Origin: Christiangramia oceanisediminis
GTDB taxonomy: Bacteria; Bacteroidota; Bacteroidia; Flavobacteriales; Flavobacteriaceae
Assembly (NCBI RefSeq): GCF_022570735.2
Contig: NZ_JANCNS010000003.1
Coordinates: forward strand, 1 to 64,000
DNA length: 64,000 bases
Direction: 5' to 3'
Below, piece by piece: positions 9,071 to 18,928 of the stretch (position 1 is the first letter of the stretch; each line of letters opens with the position of its first letter). The notes beneath the pieces are model-generated. The model was not told the DNA's origin, searched no databases, and was given only the letters and a program-made list of their open reading frames with translations. A program made the position numbers and the translations under genes.

Positions 9071-10024
9071 TTAATGCTTGTGAAGATAGTCTTCTACATT
9101 CTTTTTAATTCGTTGCTCGATGTTGCTTACATCAGCCTTCTTAAATTTTTCACCCGTAATATTTTCGTATAGTTCAATATATCTTTCAGAAACCGATTCG
9201 ATATACTCATCACTCATTTCGGGGACTTTTTGTCCTTCCTGTCCCTGGAATCCGTGAGAGATCAACCATTGGCGAACAAATTCCTTTGAAAGTTGTTTCT
9301 GGGCCTCTCCTTTCTCCTGTCTTTCCACATATCCCTTTTTATAAAAATATCTTGAAGAATCTGGTGTATGGATCTCATCGATCAGAACGATCTCTCCTTC
9401 GGGCGTTTTTCCGAATTCATATTTCGTATCCACCAGGATCAGGTCCTGTTTGGCCGCGATCTCGGTACCACGTTCAAATAGGTTCCGGGTATATTCTTCT
9501 AACTTTTTATAATCGGCTTCAGTAACAATACCTTTTTTGATGATGTCTTCCTTGGAAATATCCTCGTCATGATCACCGTGTTCAGCCTTTGTTGCCGGAG
9601 TGATAATAGGCTCCGGAAATTTATCGTTTTCCTTCATTCCTTCCGGAAGAGCTACTCCGCATAATTGTCTTTTTCCGGCCTTATATTCCCTGGCAGCATG
9701 ACCCGACATATATCCCCGAATCACCATTTCCACCTTGAATGGCTCACATTTCTTTCCGATCGCAACATTCGGATCGGGAGTTGCTTCCAGCCAGTTCGAA
9801 ACGATATCGCTGGTCTTTCCCATCATTTTGGTAGCGATCTGGTTCAGGATCTGGCCTTTATAAGGAATCCCTTTCGGCATCACCACATCAAAAGCAGAAA
9901 GCCTGTCTGAAGCGATCATTACCAGCCGGTCGTTCTCCAGGCTGTAAACATCTCGCACCTTGCCTTTATAAACCGATTTTTGTCCGGGAAAATTGAAATT
10001 TGTCTTAATAATAGTATTACTCAT
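9071..10024 (-). CDS. purC: Phosphoribosylaminoimidazole-succinocarboxamide synthase
   Basis: A 317-residue SAICAR synthetase, the ATP-dependent step joining aspartate to CAIR in de novo purine synthesis. Signature regions: [19 protein letters not shown] (about 38-57), [14 protein letters not shown] (about 105-118) and [10 protein letters not shown] / [11 protein letters not shown] (about 198-228), which hold the ATP and substrate residues. The length matches the longer Bacteroidota/eukaryote-like form rather than the 237-residue E. coli form. It lies 18 bp downstream of phoH on the same strand, so a two-gene operon phoH-purC is likely. Confidence 0.95.
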   Translation of the reverse strand: MSNTIIKTNFNFPGQKSVYKGKVRDVYSLENDRLVMIASDRLSAFDVVMPKGIPYKGQILNQIATKMMGKTSDIVSNWLEATPDPNVAIGKKCEPFKVEMVIRGYMSGHAAREYKAGKRQLCGVALPEGMKENDKFPEPIITPATKAEHGDHDEDISKEDIIKKGIVTEADYKKLEEYTRNLFERGTEIAAKQDLILVDTKYEFGKTPEGEIVLIDEIHTPDSSRYFYKKGYVERQEKGEAQKQLSKEFVRQWLISHGFQGQEGQKVPEMSDEYIESVSERYIELYENITGEKFKKADVSNIEQRIKKNVEDYLHKH

Positions 10025-10042
10025 AACGAGTTTAATCTGTCT

Positions 10043-10996
10043 TTAATCGTTGTGTTCTATTGTTTTATATGCAGCGATGATCTTTTTCACCAGTCGGTGT
10101 CTAATCACATCCTTATCATCGAGGTACACCATTCCAACTCCTTTTACATCTTTCAGGATCAATAGGGCTTCCTTCAAACCTGAGATCACTCTGCGGGGTA
10201 GATCGATCTGTCCCGGGTCACCGGTAATGATGAATTTGGCATTCTTACCCATCCTGGTAAGGAACATCTTCATCTGGGCGTGAGTGGTATTCTGGGCCTC
10301 GTCCAGGATCACGAAAGCATTATCCAGGGTTCTTCCGCGCATAAATGCCAGAGGAGCGATCTGTATCACTCCTTTTTCGATAAAGATCTCCAGTTTTTCG
10401 TGTGGGATCATATCGCGTAAGGCGTCATATAATGGCTGCATGTAGGGATCTAATTTCTCCTTAAGATCCCCCGGAAGGAAACCAAGGTTCTCTCCTGCTT
10501 CTACAGCAGGCCTGGTTAAAATGATCCTTTTTACCTGCTTTTCCTTTAGGGCTTTTACCGCAAGGGCAACTCCAGTATAGGTCTTACCGGTTCCGGCCGG
10601 ACCAATTGCGAACACCAGGTCGTTCTTTTTGGAAAGCTCCACCATCCTCCGCTGGTTCGCGGTCTGGGCTTTGATCACCTTTCCGCTGATACCGTGGACT
10701 ATAGGTTCGCCGCTTTCTTTGGAAGTTTCGTATTCTTCTTCACTTTCGCTGGTAAGCACCCTTTCAATGGAATTTTCGTCCAGTTTGTTATACTTACCAA
10801 AATGATCCATAAGCATATTGAATCGCTTATCGAATTCTTCCAGCATCTCCTCGTCGCCGAACACCCTTATCTTGCTGCCCCTGGCAACGATCTTGAGTTT
10901 TGGGAAATACTTTTTTAAAAGTTCGATGTGTTCGTTTTGCTGCCCGAAAAACTCGCGTGGGCTGATCTCTGAAAGTTCAATAAGAAGTTCGTTCAA
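10043..10996 (-). CDS. PhoH family protein
   Basis: A 317-residue PhoH/YbeZ-type ATPase. The N-terminal 110 residues include a KH-like RNA-binding region; the ATPase core has Walker A GPAGTGKTYTG (about 134-144) and Walker B FVILDEAQNTT (about 230). The family is linked to RNA metabolism and ribosome-associated work with YbeY endonuclease; no ybeY lies next to it here. It is first of two genes with purC. A 211-bp divergent intergenic region separates it from the SAM-hydrolysing enzyme gene. Confidence 0.92.
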   Translation of the reverse strand: MNELLIELSEISPREFFGQQNEHIELLKKYFPKLKIVARGSKIRVFGDEEMLEEFDKRFNMLMDHFGKYNKLDENSIERVLTSESEEEYETSKESGEPIVHGISGKVIKAQTANQRRMVELSKKNDLVFAIGPAGTGKTYTGVALAVKALKEKQVKRIILTRPAVEAGENLGFLPGDLKEKLDPYMQPLYDALRDMIPHEKLEIFIEKGVIQIAPLAFMRGRTLDNAFVILDEAQNTTHAQMKMFLTRMGKNAKFIITGDPGQIDLPRRVISGLKEALLILKDVKGVGMVYLDDKDVIRHRLVKKIIAAYKTIEHND

Positions 10997-11207
10997 AAGC
11001 TATAGGTTTTTAGATGAAGCATGGTTGAAATTTTTCCGGTAATTTTTATTTGTCCTTCGCAATTCTAAATCCTAATTTTGGATCGAAATTCCGGGAATTT
11101 TTTACCAGTTTACAAATGCGAATAACTTAAATAAAATTTATATTCGCCTTCTATACAAACTTAAGGAAAATTACCAGTCGCAGATAAAAAAATATTAACA
11201 ATCACCT

Positions 11208-12041
11208 ATGCCCATTATCACTTTAACTACCGACTTCGGGGAGAAGGATTATTTCGCTGGCGCGGTTAAAGGAGCTATTTATAGTGAGCTTAATGATGTT
11301 AGAATTGTTGATATCTCACATTCGGTTTCTCCGTTCCACATCAGCGAGGCCGCGTACATTATAAAAAACGCCTATAACAGCTTTCCAAAGGGCACGGTTC
11401 ATATCATCGGGATCGATTCTGAATTAACCCCGGAGAACAAACACCTGGCTGTTAAACTGGACGGGCATTATTTTATCTGTGCCAATAACGGTATACTTTC
11501 ATTGCTGGCCTCCGAGATCAAACCCGAAAAGATCGTGGAGATCAATATTCATGATAAAGTAGAGACTAATTTTCCGGTGCTTGATGTGTTTGTTAAGGTT
11601 GCCTGCCACCTTTCCCGTGGCGGTACCCTGGAAGTTATAGGAAAAAGCATTCAGGAGATCAAATATCTTAAACAACTGGAACCGGTTGTTAATTCTGATA
11701 AAACCCAGATCATAGGCCATGTGCTCTATATAGATAACTACGGAAACGTGGTTACCGATATCACCCGTAAGTTATTCGAAAGCGTTGGAAAAGGCCGGGA
11801 TTTCAAGATCAGCGCCAGGGGTGTAAGTTTTTCTGAAATTCATGAAAATTACAGCCATGCAATCAATTTTAATGTAGAAAAGGAAAAGCGCAGGGAAGAA
11901 GACGGAAAAAAGCTGGCTGTTTTTAATTCGGCTGGTTATATAGAACTGGCGATCTATAAAAGCAACCCGAGTACGGTAGGCAGTGCCTCTACCCTATTCG
12001 GACTTGAATACCTTGACACGGTATCGATAAATTTTGAATAA
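11208..12041 (+). CDS. SAM hydroxide adenosyltransferase (DUF62 family)
   Basis: A 277-residue enzyme of the SAM hydroxide adenosyltransferase / fluorinase superfamily, which cleaves S-adenosylmethionine to adenosine and methionine using water. The N-terminal LTTDFGEKDYFAGAVKG has the conserved Asp and substrate loop, and VLYIDNYGNVVTDI (about 178) is the family ID-x-[FY]-GN motif. The stop codon is directly followed by the ATG of the ABM-domain gene, so the two are translationally coupled. Confidence 0.9.
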   Translation: MPIITLTTDFGEKDYFAGAVKGAIYSELNDVRIVDISHSVSPFHISEAAYIIKNAYNSFPKGTVHIIGIDSELTPENKHLAVKLDGHYFICANNGILSLLASEIKPEKIVEINIHDKVETNFPVLDVFVKVACHLSRGGTLEVIGKSIQEIKYLKQLEPVVNSDKTQIIGHVLYIDNYGNVVTDITRKLFESVGKGRDFKISARGVSFSEIHENYSHAINFNVEKEKRREEDGKKLAVFNSAGYIELAIYKSNPSTVGSASTLFGLEYLDTVSINFE

Positions 12042-12338
12042 ATGTTTGTAAGAATCGTAAAAATGGGCTTTAAGCCAGAAAAGGTCGAAGAATTCCTGGC
12101 AAATTTCGACCGCAATAAGAAAAAGATCAGAGGTTTCGAAGGCTGCCTGTTTTTAGAGCTCTACAGGGATAAACACAATACTCACCGGTTTTTCACGTAT
12201 AGTTACTGGGAAAGTGAACAGGCACTTGAAAATTACCGGAATTCTGATCTATTCAAGGAAGTCTGGGCCAATACCAAGGTCCTGTTCAATGAAAAACCAG
12301 AAGCCTGGAGTGTGGATAAGTTAGTTAGTATGGAGTAG
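12042..12338 (+). CDS. Antibiotic biosynthesis monooxygenase-fold protein
   Basis: A 98-residue small dimeric alpha-beta barrel (ABM/DABB-type) protein. It starts MFVRIVKMGFKPEKVEEFL and contains FEGCLFLELYRD and FTYSYWESEQALENYR, typical of the fold. The true substrate is unknown; many such proteins are heme or quinone-related monooxygenases, but there is no catalytic proof here. It begins immediately after the upstream stop, so it is co-transcribed with the SAM-hydrolysing enzyme gene. Confidence 0.75.
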   Translation: MFVRIVKMGFKPEKVEEFLANFDRNKKKIRGFEGCLFLELYRDKHNTHRFFTYSYWESEQALENYRNSDLFKEVWANTKVLFNEKPEAWSVDKLVSME

Positions 12339-12339
12339 T

Positions 12340-12500
12340 TAGTATTGAGTATTGAGAAGTGGAGAGTGGAGAGTGGAAATTGAAAGTAGAAAGTTGAAAG
12401 TTGAAAATTGGAATTATATAATTTTAGAATCAACAGAAAAACGACAACAGACAACCGACAATTGATAATTGATAATTGATAATTGATAATTGAAATTGCA
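12340..12500. repeat. Simple-sequence region ending in an ATTGATA tandem repeat
   Basis: The gap before gldF is low-complexity. It begins with GAGTGGA/GAAAGTTGA-type runs (about 12,340-12,415) and ends in four full tandem copies of the heptamer ATTGATA (12,461-12,488), which reach to 12 bp before the gldF start. No coding frame was seen. Confidence 0.75.
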
Positions 12501-13241
12501 ATGTTTGCAATCCTGAATAAAGAAATACAATCCTTTTTTTCATCCCTTACCGGTTACCTGGTTATAGGTCTTTTCCTGCTGATAAGCGGATTATTTCTAT
12601 TTGTTTTCAGTGGCGGTTATAATATCCTGGACAGCGGATTTGCCGATCTTAAACCTTTTTTCAGCCTGGCACCCTGGATCTTTTTGTTCCTGATCCCAGC
12701 CATCAGCATGCGGAGTTTTTCAGAAGAAAAACGCATGGGCACCATGGAGATCCTGCTCACCAAACCCATTAGAATCTGGCAACTTATTCTTGGAAAATAC
12801 CTGGGGATCTTATTGCTAATCGGCCTGGCGATCCTGCCTAGTCTGCTTTATATCTATACGATAAGCGAATTAGGAAGACCGGAAGGTAATTTTGATGCCG
12901 GGGCCACCCTGGGATCCTATTTGGGATTATTGTTTCTTGGAGGTTGTTATGCCGCTATTGGCGTCTTTGCTTCCAGCCTGTCTTCAAACCAGATCGTCGC
13001 ATTTTTATTAGGTGTTTTCCTTTGTTTTGTATGTTATTTCGGATTTGAAGGCATCAGCCAGACCGGTATTTTTGGAAATTCTACTTATATCGTTGAATCT
13101 TTTGGAATCAATTTCCATTATCAAAGCATCAGCCGTGGAGTAATAGATTCAAGGGACCTGATCTATTTCCTTTCAGTTATCCTGCTGTTTTTAAAGTTGA
13201 CAGAGATCAGGCTTAGCGCCACCAAAAGTTCACGATCATGA
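12501..13241 (+). CDS. gldF: Gliding motility ABC transporter permease GldF
   Basis: About 246 residues with six hydrophobic segments; FLLISGLFLFVFSGGYNI and the conserved SMRSFSEEKRMGTMEILLTKPI segment identify GldF. With GldG and the ATPase GldA (not in this window) it forms an ABC transporter required for gliding in Bacteroidota. I chose the ATG at 12,501 (MFAILNKEIQSFF), the usual family start, over an upstream in-frame TTG that lies within the ATTGATA tandem repeat. It overlaps gldG by 4 bp. Confidence 0.9.
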   Translation: MFAILNKEIQSFFSSLTGYLVIGLFLLISGLFLFVFSGGYNILDSGFADLKPFFSLAPWIFLFLIPAISMRSFSEEKRMGTMEILLTKPIRIWQLILGKYLGILLLIGLAILPSLLYIYTISELGRPEGNFDAGATLGSYLGLLFLGGCYAAIGVFASSLSSNQIVAFLLGVFLCFVCYFGFEGISQTGIFGNSTYIVESFGINFHYQSISRGVIDSRDLIYFLSVILLFLKLTEIRLSATKSSRS

Positions 13242-14908
13242 AACAGTGGCCAAACCTAAAATCAATACTGATCCTGCTGGCCGTAATAGTGGCCGTGAAT
13301 TTTGTTGCTTCTGAAGTTTACTTTCGGTTCGATCTCACCCAGGATAAACGATACAGCCTCTCCCCTGCCGCGAAAGATATTCTTGACGATGTGGACGAAC
13401 CCATCGTTTTTGATGTTTTCCTGGAAGGCAGTTTTTCTTCAGAATTTAGAAGACTGCAGAACGAGACCAGGCAAATGCTGGAGGAATTTTCAGCATATAA
13501 CAGGAATATAAAATTCAATTTCATCGATCCCCTGGAAGAAGGTGGAGACGCCAATGCTATTGCTGAAGAGTTCTATAAACTGGGAATGACGCCTGCCAGA
13601 CTGAATGTAATGGAAAATGGCCGAAGCAGTGAAAGCATCATATTTCCCTGGGCCATCGCCAATTACGGAAACGAGACCGTTAAGATACCCCTGCTCAAAA
13701 ACCAGATAGGCGCCAGCGATGAGGAGCGCGTGAACGCTTCGGTACAGCAACTGGAATACGTGCTAGCCAATGGTCTTAGCAAACTCATTTATCCTCGTGA
13801 AAAGAAGATCGCGGTGATGCGCGGAAATGGTGAATTGCCCGATGCCCGTATTGCCGATTTCATCAGGACCATACAGGAATATTACTTTATGGCGCCTTTT
13901 ACCCTGGATTCAGTTGAATTAAAGCCGCAAAAAACCCTGGAGGATCTAAAAGAATATGACCTGGTGATCGATCCAAAACCTTCACAGGCCTTTACCGAAC
14001 AGGAAAAATATGTGCTGGACCAGTACCTTTTGAATGGCGGGAAAATGCTCTGGCTTGCTGAAATGACCAGTATGGAAACGGATAGCCTTTTCAACGAAAA
14101 CGGATCTGCAGTAGCCCTGTACCGAGACCTGAACCTGGGCGATTATTTCTTTTCCTACGGACTCAGGATCAACCCGGCGCTGGTCAACGATCTTTATTCG
14201 GCCCCCATTATCCTGGCTAGCGGAAGCGGAAATAACACTCGCTTTAATCCATATCCCTGGTTTTACAGTCCGTTGACGAGTTCCCCGAACGATCACCCTA
14301 TCATCAACAATATCGAAGCGGTAAAATTCGAGTATGCCAATCCAATCGACACCCTCGCCAACGATATCAAAAAGACTGTTTTACTGAGCAGTTCTCCTCA
14401 ATCTAAGGTCGAAGGAGTTCCTTTACAGATTAGCCTGGAAATGGTTAGTAAAAAGCCTGACCTGGAAACCTATAATGCCGGTGAACAACCACTTGCTGTA
14501 CTACTGGAAGGTAAATTCACTTCGGTTTACAAGAACAGGGTAAAACCTTTTGAGCTGAAATCTCATATAGATACAGGTAAACCCTCCAAAATGCTGGTAG
14601 TTTCAGACGGTGATGTGATCAAGAACGATCTTCAGCAAGGGCAGCCGCTTGAACTAGGCTTTGAGAGATATACCGGGAATACTTACGGAAACAAGGAATT
14701 TTTACTAAATGCCGTGAACTACCTGCTCGATGATACCGGACTCATAAATATCCGTTCAAAAGAGATCAATCTCGCTTTTCTAGATAAAGAAAAAGCGGCC
14801 AGTGAGAGGCAAAAATGGCAAATAACCAACCTTGCGGGGCCATTAGTTCTTCTGCTCATCTTCGGAATTAGTTTCTATTATTACCGTCGCTGGAAATACG
14901 TAAAATGA
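13238..14908 (+). CDS. gldG: Gliding motility ABC transporter substrate-binding component GldG
   Basis: A 556-residue protein with an N-terminal membrane anchor (about 10-28), a long extracytoplasmic region (DKRYSLSPAAKDIL... at the start, as in the family) and a C-terminal transmembrane helix with a basic tail (YYYRRWKYVK). It is the auxiliary component of the GldAFG transporter. The ATGA overlap with gldF shows translational coupling. The 200 bp that follow before dnaN hold the dnaN promoter region only. Confidence 0.92.
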   Translation: MKQWPNLKSILILLAVIVAVNFVASEVYFRFDLTQDKRYSLSPAAKDILDDVDEPIVFDVFLEGSFSSEFRRLQNETRQMLEEFSAYNRNIKFNFIDPLEEGGDANAIAEEFYKLGMTPARLNVMENGRSSESIIFPWAIANYGNETVKIPLLKNQIGASDEERVNASVQQLEYVLANGLSKLIYPREKKIAVMRGNGELPDARIADFIRTIQEYYFMAPFTLDSVELKPQKTLEDLKEYDLVIDPKPSQAFTEQEKYVLDQYLLNGGKMLWLAEMTSMETDSLFNENGSAVALYRDLNLGDYFFSYGLRINPALVNDLYSAPIILASGSGNNTRFNPYPWFYSPLTSSPNDHPIINNIEAVKFEYANPIDTLANDIKKTVLLSSSPQSKVEGVPLQISLEMVSKKPDLETYNAGEQPLAVLLEGKFTSVYKNRVKPFELKSHIDTGKPSKMLVVSDGDVIKNDLQQGQPLELGFERYTGNTYGNKEFLLNAVNYLLDDTGLINIRSKEINLAFLDKEKAASERQKWQITNLAGPLVLLLIFGISFYYYRRWKYVK

Positions 14909-15070
14909 AGCGAGCAAAAAGCCGAAAACTTCTAAACCTGCTACATATTAACAATTTCAGATTCACATTGAATAACAAATAACTGTTTTTCAGTATTTTA
15001 CCTCATTTTAAACATTCAATCCTGTTAATAAAAACTGCCCGAAGCGGCCGGGATTTTTGGCATATTCAGA

Positions 15071-15078
15071 TATATTTG
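15071..15078 (+). promoter_or_regulatory. Putative -7 element of the dnaN promoter
   Basis: TATATTTG matches TAnnTTTG and lies 32 bp before the dnaN ATG. I do not see a -33 TTTG at the usual 19-21 bp spacing, so the call is moderate. Confidence 0.4.
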
Positions 15079-15109
15079 TAATTGATTCAAAATAAATCAA
15101 TAAAAGCCG

Positions 15110-16228
15110 ATGAAATTTATTGTATCCAGCAATTACCTGCTGAAACAGCTACAAATACTTGGAGGGGTAATTAACAGTTCAAACACACTACCCATTTTAG
15201 ATAATTTCCTGTTTGACCTTAAGAATGACGAGCTAACCGTATCAGCTTCAGACCTTGAGACCACCATGTCTGCCAAACTGAATGTAGAATCAGATTCTGA
15301 AGGAAAGATCGCCGTGCCTGCAAAATTGCTTCTGGACACGCTGAAGACCTTTCCAGAGCAACCATTAACCTTTGTAGTTGAAGATAACAATACCATAGAA
15401 CTTAGTTCAAATCACGGAAAATACGCGCTTGCTTATGCCGACGGGGAAGAATTCCCGAACCCGGTTGAGCTTGAAGATCCAAACAGCACCATCGTTGAAG
15501 GTGATGTACTGGCAACCGCTATTTCCAAAACCATTTTCGCTTCAGGAAATGATGATCTACGTCCTGTGATGAGTGGAGTTTTCTTCCAGTTCAAGGCAGA
15601 CGGCCTTACTTTTGTGGCTACCGATGCGCATAAACTGGTAAAATATTCAAGAGAAGACATCCAGGCACAGCAGCCGGCTGAATTCATCATGCCGAAGAAA
15701 CCTTTGAATCTTTTGAAAGGGATTCTTGCCGGAAGCGAATCTGAAGTGAAGATCGAATACAATGAGTCGAACGCTAAGTTCACTTTTGACGATACCGAAC
15801 TGATCTGTAGACTTATAGACGGGAAATACCCGAATTACGAGGCGGTTATTCCGAAGGAAAATCCTAATAAACTGAGCATCGAACGCAACCAGTTCTTGAG
15901 CTCAGTAAGACGAGTTAGCATTTTCTCCAACAAGACCACTCACCAGGTGAGATTAAAGATTGCTGGTGCTGAGCTGAATATTTCAGCTGAAGATGTGGAT
16001 TACAGCAATAAAGCTGAGGAGCGTTTGACCTGTTCCTACCAGGGAGACGATATGCAGATTGGATTCAACTCAAGATTCCTTATCGAAATGCTAGGAAATC
16101 TGACTTCAGATGAAGTGATGCTTGAAATGAGCCTTCCCAACAGAGCAGGAATTCTTACGCCGGTTGATGGACTGGATCATGGTGAAAAGATCACCATGCT
16201 GGTAATGCCGGTTATGCTAAATAACTAA
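15110..16228 (+). CDS. dnaN: DNA polymerase III subunit beta (sliding clamp)
   Basis: A 372-residue beta clamp made of three similar domains of about 120 residues. It encircles DNA and tethers the replicative polymerase. Recognisable family blocks include PILDNFLFDL (domain 1), MSGVFFQF..ATDAHKLVKY (domain 2) and the C-terminal MLVMPVMLNN, which corresponds to the usual M-P-M-R-L end. It is not beside dnaA here. A strong terminator follows 41 bp downstream. Confidence 0.96.
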   Translation: MKFIVSSNYLLKQLQILGGVINSSNTLPILDNFLFDLKNDELTVSASDLETTMSAKLNVESDSEGKIAVPAKLLLDTLKTFPEQPLTFVVEDNNTIELSSNHGKYALAYADGEEFPNPVELEDPNSTIVEGDVLATAISKTIFASGNDDLRPVMSGVFFQFKADGLTFVATDAHKLVKYSREDIQAQQPAEFIMPKKPLNLLKGILAGSESEVKIEYNESNAKFTFDDTELICRLIDGKYPNYEAVIPKENPNKLSIERNQFLSSVRRVSIFSNKTTHQVRLKIAGAELNISAEDVDYSNKAEERLTCSYQGDDMQIGFNSRFLIEMLGNLTSDEVMLEMSLPNRAGILTPVDGLDHGEKITMLVMPVMLNN

Positions 16229-16269
16229 TAAACTGGCAGCTGCAGTAAGCAGTTGGCAGTAAAAATAAA

Positions 16270-16300
16270 AAAGCCCGTTTCAAGTTTTGAAACGGGCTTT
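16270..16300 (+). terminator. Terminator after dnaN
   Basis: A perfect 14-bp stem (AAAGCCCGTTTCAA / TTGAAACGGGCTTT) with a 3-base loop. From here to 16,557 I see no gene or clear signal. Confidence 0.9.
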
Positions 16301-16557
16301 CATTCTTATTACCCATTAAGGTTAATTTTAACTGTATTTGCTGGTTTTAAGAAGGGCTTATTAAAAACTTTCCGTTAATGATAAAGTCTGTTAATCAGTC
16401 AATATTCGCTGTCAATTTAGTTATATTCTAAGGTATAGATCAGTTAGTTAAACTAAAATAAGTTTAACCCAAATGAGGCTGGATCTAATTGAACTATGAG
16501 ACCTTGTATAAGAACTGTCCTATTAAAACTGAATATTAATCATATAAATTGACCATT

Positions 16558-16968
16558 ATGAAAAAGACAAGCATATTAATATTAATCTTAAGTTTCTTCC
16601 TCATCGTAGCCTGTTCAGACGATGATGATAACCAGGATTGCATTAATTATGAAGAAATAGCTAATGTAACTAGCGTTGAGGCACCACAAACGGCTACAAT
16701 AAATCAACCCGTTGATGTAACTGTAAACTTTCGGGTGAACAATGGTTGCGGAGAATTCGCCCAATTTGATGAAAGCCTTATGGAAACCACCAGAACGATA
16801 GCGGTCGAGGCGATCTATGATGGCTGTGCCTGTACACAGGTGATAACCGATAGAACTATTACCTATTCATTCACCCCTCTAGTTTCCGGAGAACATGTTC
16901 TTCGATTCCGGTCTGGTGAGGAAGAATTTATTGAAGCCAGAATAATGGTGGAAGATCCTTCAGAATAA
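16558..16968 (+). CDS. Small lipoprotein
   Basis: About 136 residues. The signal peptide ends in a lipobox (FFLIVAC, Cys lipidated) followed by an acidic SDDDDNQD stretch, which is typical of exported Bacteroidota lipoproteins. The mature part has four further Cys (GCGEF, GCACT region) and beta-rich spacing resembling an immunoglobulin-like fold; no family was recognised. I start it at the ATG MKKTSILIL rather than the TTG three codons upstream. A terminator lies 36 bp downstream. Confidence 0.75.
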   Translation: MKKTSILILILSFFLIVACSDDDDNQDCINYEEIANVTSVEAPQTATINQPVDVTVNFRVNNGCGEFAQFDESLMETTRTIAVEAIYDGCACTQVITDRTITYSFTPLVSGEHVLRFRSGEEEFIEARIMVEDPSE

Positions 16969-17003
16969 AAAGAAAATTAAACAGCCTTATTTGCACTAAA
17001 TTT

Positions 17004-17043
17004 AAAAAGACCACCCAAAATTTAAATTTTGGGTGGTCTTTTT
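17004..17043. terminator. 40-bp perfect palindromic bidirectional terminator
   Basis: A 20-bp arm (AAAAAGACCACCCAAAATTT) and its exact complement lie back to back, with A and T runs at the two ends. It therefore serves both the lipoprotein gene and the convergent DUF4870 gene. Confidence 0.9.
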
Positions 17044-17068
17044 ATTTTCATTTCAGAAAGGTGAAAAC

Positions 17069-17407
17069 CTATTTCAGGAATTCTATTGTTAAAGGATAAT
17101 ACGGCATTTCACCATTACTTACCTTTATGGCATTCATAATTGGCAAAATAAGCGCGATAAGTCCGATAATTATTAAAATCAGGATCCCGATCCCGAAAAG
17201 CAGGATTAGTGGAATACTAATTAAGGAATAAATGAACAGGCTTATCTGGAAATTCAGGATCATTTTCCCATGCATATCCATTCCTGCCACCTTATCTTTT
17301 TGTGTTAACCAAAGGATTAGCGGCACGATAAATCCTCCAATTCCGGTAATTAGGTCGAGTAGCTGGCTAAGATGAGTCATCACCAGCATTTGATTGTCTT
17401 CTCTCAT
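17069..17407 (-). CDS. DUF4870 (Tic20-like) membrane protein
   Basis: A small membrane protein of about 112 residues with three or four hydrophobic helices (LITGIGGFIVPLILWL, ILNFQISLFIYSLISIPLIL, GIGILILIIIGLIALILPIM). The central D-x-HGK-x-x-L-NFQ-[IL]-S motif is typical of DUF4870. No biochemical role is known to me. I prefer the ATG giving MREDNQMLVMTHLSQLLD; an upstream ATG would add eight residues. It is convergent with the lipoprotein gene and divergent from mnmE. Confidence 0.8.
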   Translation of the reverse strand: MREDNQMLVMTHLSQLLDLITGIGGFIVPLILWLTQKDKVAGMDMHGKMILNFQISLFIYSLISIPLILLFGIGILILIIIGLIALILPIMNAIKVSNGEMPYYPLTIEFLK

Positions 17408-17512
17408 GATTGATTTTTTGATGGTTAGCAAAAGCTTCTATTTAATAGACGCGTAAAAACGGCATATGTTACAAAGATGGCCCAGGCGATAAATTCTTTT
17501 TAAATTTGCCGC

Positions 17513-18928
17513 ATGAAATTGAATGATACCATCGTTGCTTTGGCAACACCCTCTGGAGCCGGAGCGATCGCCGTTGTAAGGGTTTCCGGACCTGATGCAT
17601 TAAAGATCGTTGCTCCTCTTTTCAAGGCTAAAAGTAAAAAGCCACTCGAAGAGCAGCCCACCCATACCATCCACCTCGGAAATGTAATCGATGGGGAAAG
17701 GACTATCGATGAGGTACTGGCTTCGGTTTTCCGCTCTCCAAGATCTTATACCGGTGAGGAAACCGTGGAACTGTCCTGTCACGGGAGTCCGTATATCCAG
17801 CAGGAGATCATTCAGTTACTAATCAGGAAAGGATGCAGGTCTGCGGAAGCAGGGGAATTTACTTTGCGCGCTTTCCTGAACGCGAAAATGGATCTTAGCC
17901 AGGCAGAAGCCGTAGCCGATCTGATCAATTCTGAAAACGCCGCATCCCACCAGATGGCCATGCAGCAGATGCGTGGCGGCTTTTCGAATGAAATTCAGAA
18001 GCTACGCGAAGAACTGCTGAATTTCGCTTCACTTATAGAACTGGAACTGGATTTTGCCGAAGAAGATGTGGAATTCGCCAATCGCGATCAATTCAGAGAC
18101 CTGGTTTCAAGAATACAAACCGTATTAAAAAGACTGATCGATTCCTTCGCTACGGGGAACGTTTTGAAAAACGGAATTCCCGTGGCTATCGTTGGAGAAC
18201 CAAACGTTGGAAAATCTACTTTACTGAATGCCTTGCTGAATGAAGAGAGAGCCATCGTATCGGATATCGCAGGAACTACCCGTGATACTATCGAAGATGA
18301 GATGAGCATTGGCGGGGTTGGCTTTCGATTCATCGATACGGCTGGAATTCGGGAGACCAAAGATGTGGTAGAAAGCATAGGGATCAAGAAGACCTTTGAG
18401 AAGATAGGTCAGGCGCAGGTGGTTGTGTATCTGCTGGGTGCAGATCAGTTCCAGGCTCAAGGTTCAAGGTTCAAAATTGAGATCGAAAAGATAAAGAACA
18501 GGTTCCCGCAAAAGCCAATCCTGATCATCGCCAATAAGGTTGACCGATTATCTGAAGAAGAACTGGAAAATCTCAAATCTGGTTTGGAAGTCATTTCGAA
18601 CGACAGTGAGAGATCCCAATATTTATTACTCTCGGCCAAAACCGGAACCGGTGTCGAGGAATTAAAAGATAAACTACTGGATTACGTAAATACGGGAGCC
18701 CTGCGAAACAGCGATACCATCGTGACCAATTCGCGGCATTATGCGGCTCTTTTAAAAGCCCTGGAAGAGATCAACAAAGTCGAGGATGGTCTGAATGCCG
18801 ATCTATCCGGAGACCTGCTGGCGATAGATATCCGCCAGGCTCTGCATCACTTTGGAGAGATCACCGGGGAGATCACAAACGATGATCTGCTGGGGAATAT
18901 TTTTGCTAATTTCTGTATTGGCAAATAA
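17513..18928 (+). CDS. mnmE: tRNA modification GTPase MnmE
   Basis: A 471-residue GTPase which, with MnmG, installs the (carboxymethyl)aminomethyl group on U34 of several tRNAs. The N-terminal tetrahydrofolate-binding domain includes RVSGPDAL. The G domain has GEPNVGKSTL (G1, about 226), DIAGTTRDT (G2), DTAGIRET (G3) and NKVD (G4). The C-terminal FCIGK carries the conserved catalytic-region Cys. The gene is intact, but its last five codons and stop form the left half of an integrative-element attachment site, so the element rebuilds the end of the gene rather than breaking it. Confidence 0.97.
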   Translation: MKLNDTIVALATPSGAGAIAVVRVSGPDALKIVAPLFKAKSKKPLEEQPTHTIHLGNVIDGERTIDEVLASVFRSPRSYTGEETVELSCHGSPYIQQEIIQLLIRKGCRSAEAGEFTLRAFLNAKMDLSQAEAVADLINSENAASHQMAMQQMRGGFSNEIQKLREELLNFASLIELELDFAEEDVEFANRDQFRDLVSRIQTVLKRLIDSFATGNVLKNGIPVAIVGEPNVGKSTLLNALLNEERAIVSDIAGTTRDTIEDEMSIGGVGFRFIDTAGIRETKDVVESIGIKKTFEKIGQAQVVVYLLGADQFQAQGSRFKIEIEKIKNRFPQKPILIIANKVDRLSEEELENLKSGLEVISNDSERSQYLLLSAKTGTGVEELKDKLLDYVNTGALRNSDTIVTNSRHYAALLKALEEINKVEDGLNADLSGDLLAIDIRQALHHFGEITGEITNDDLLGNIFANFCIGK

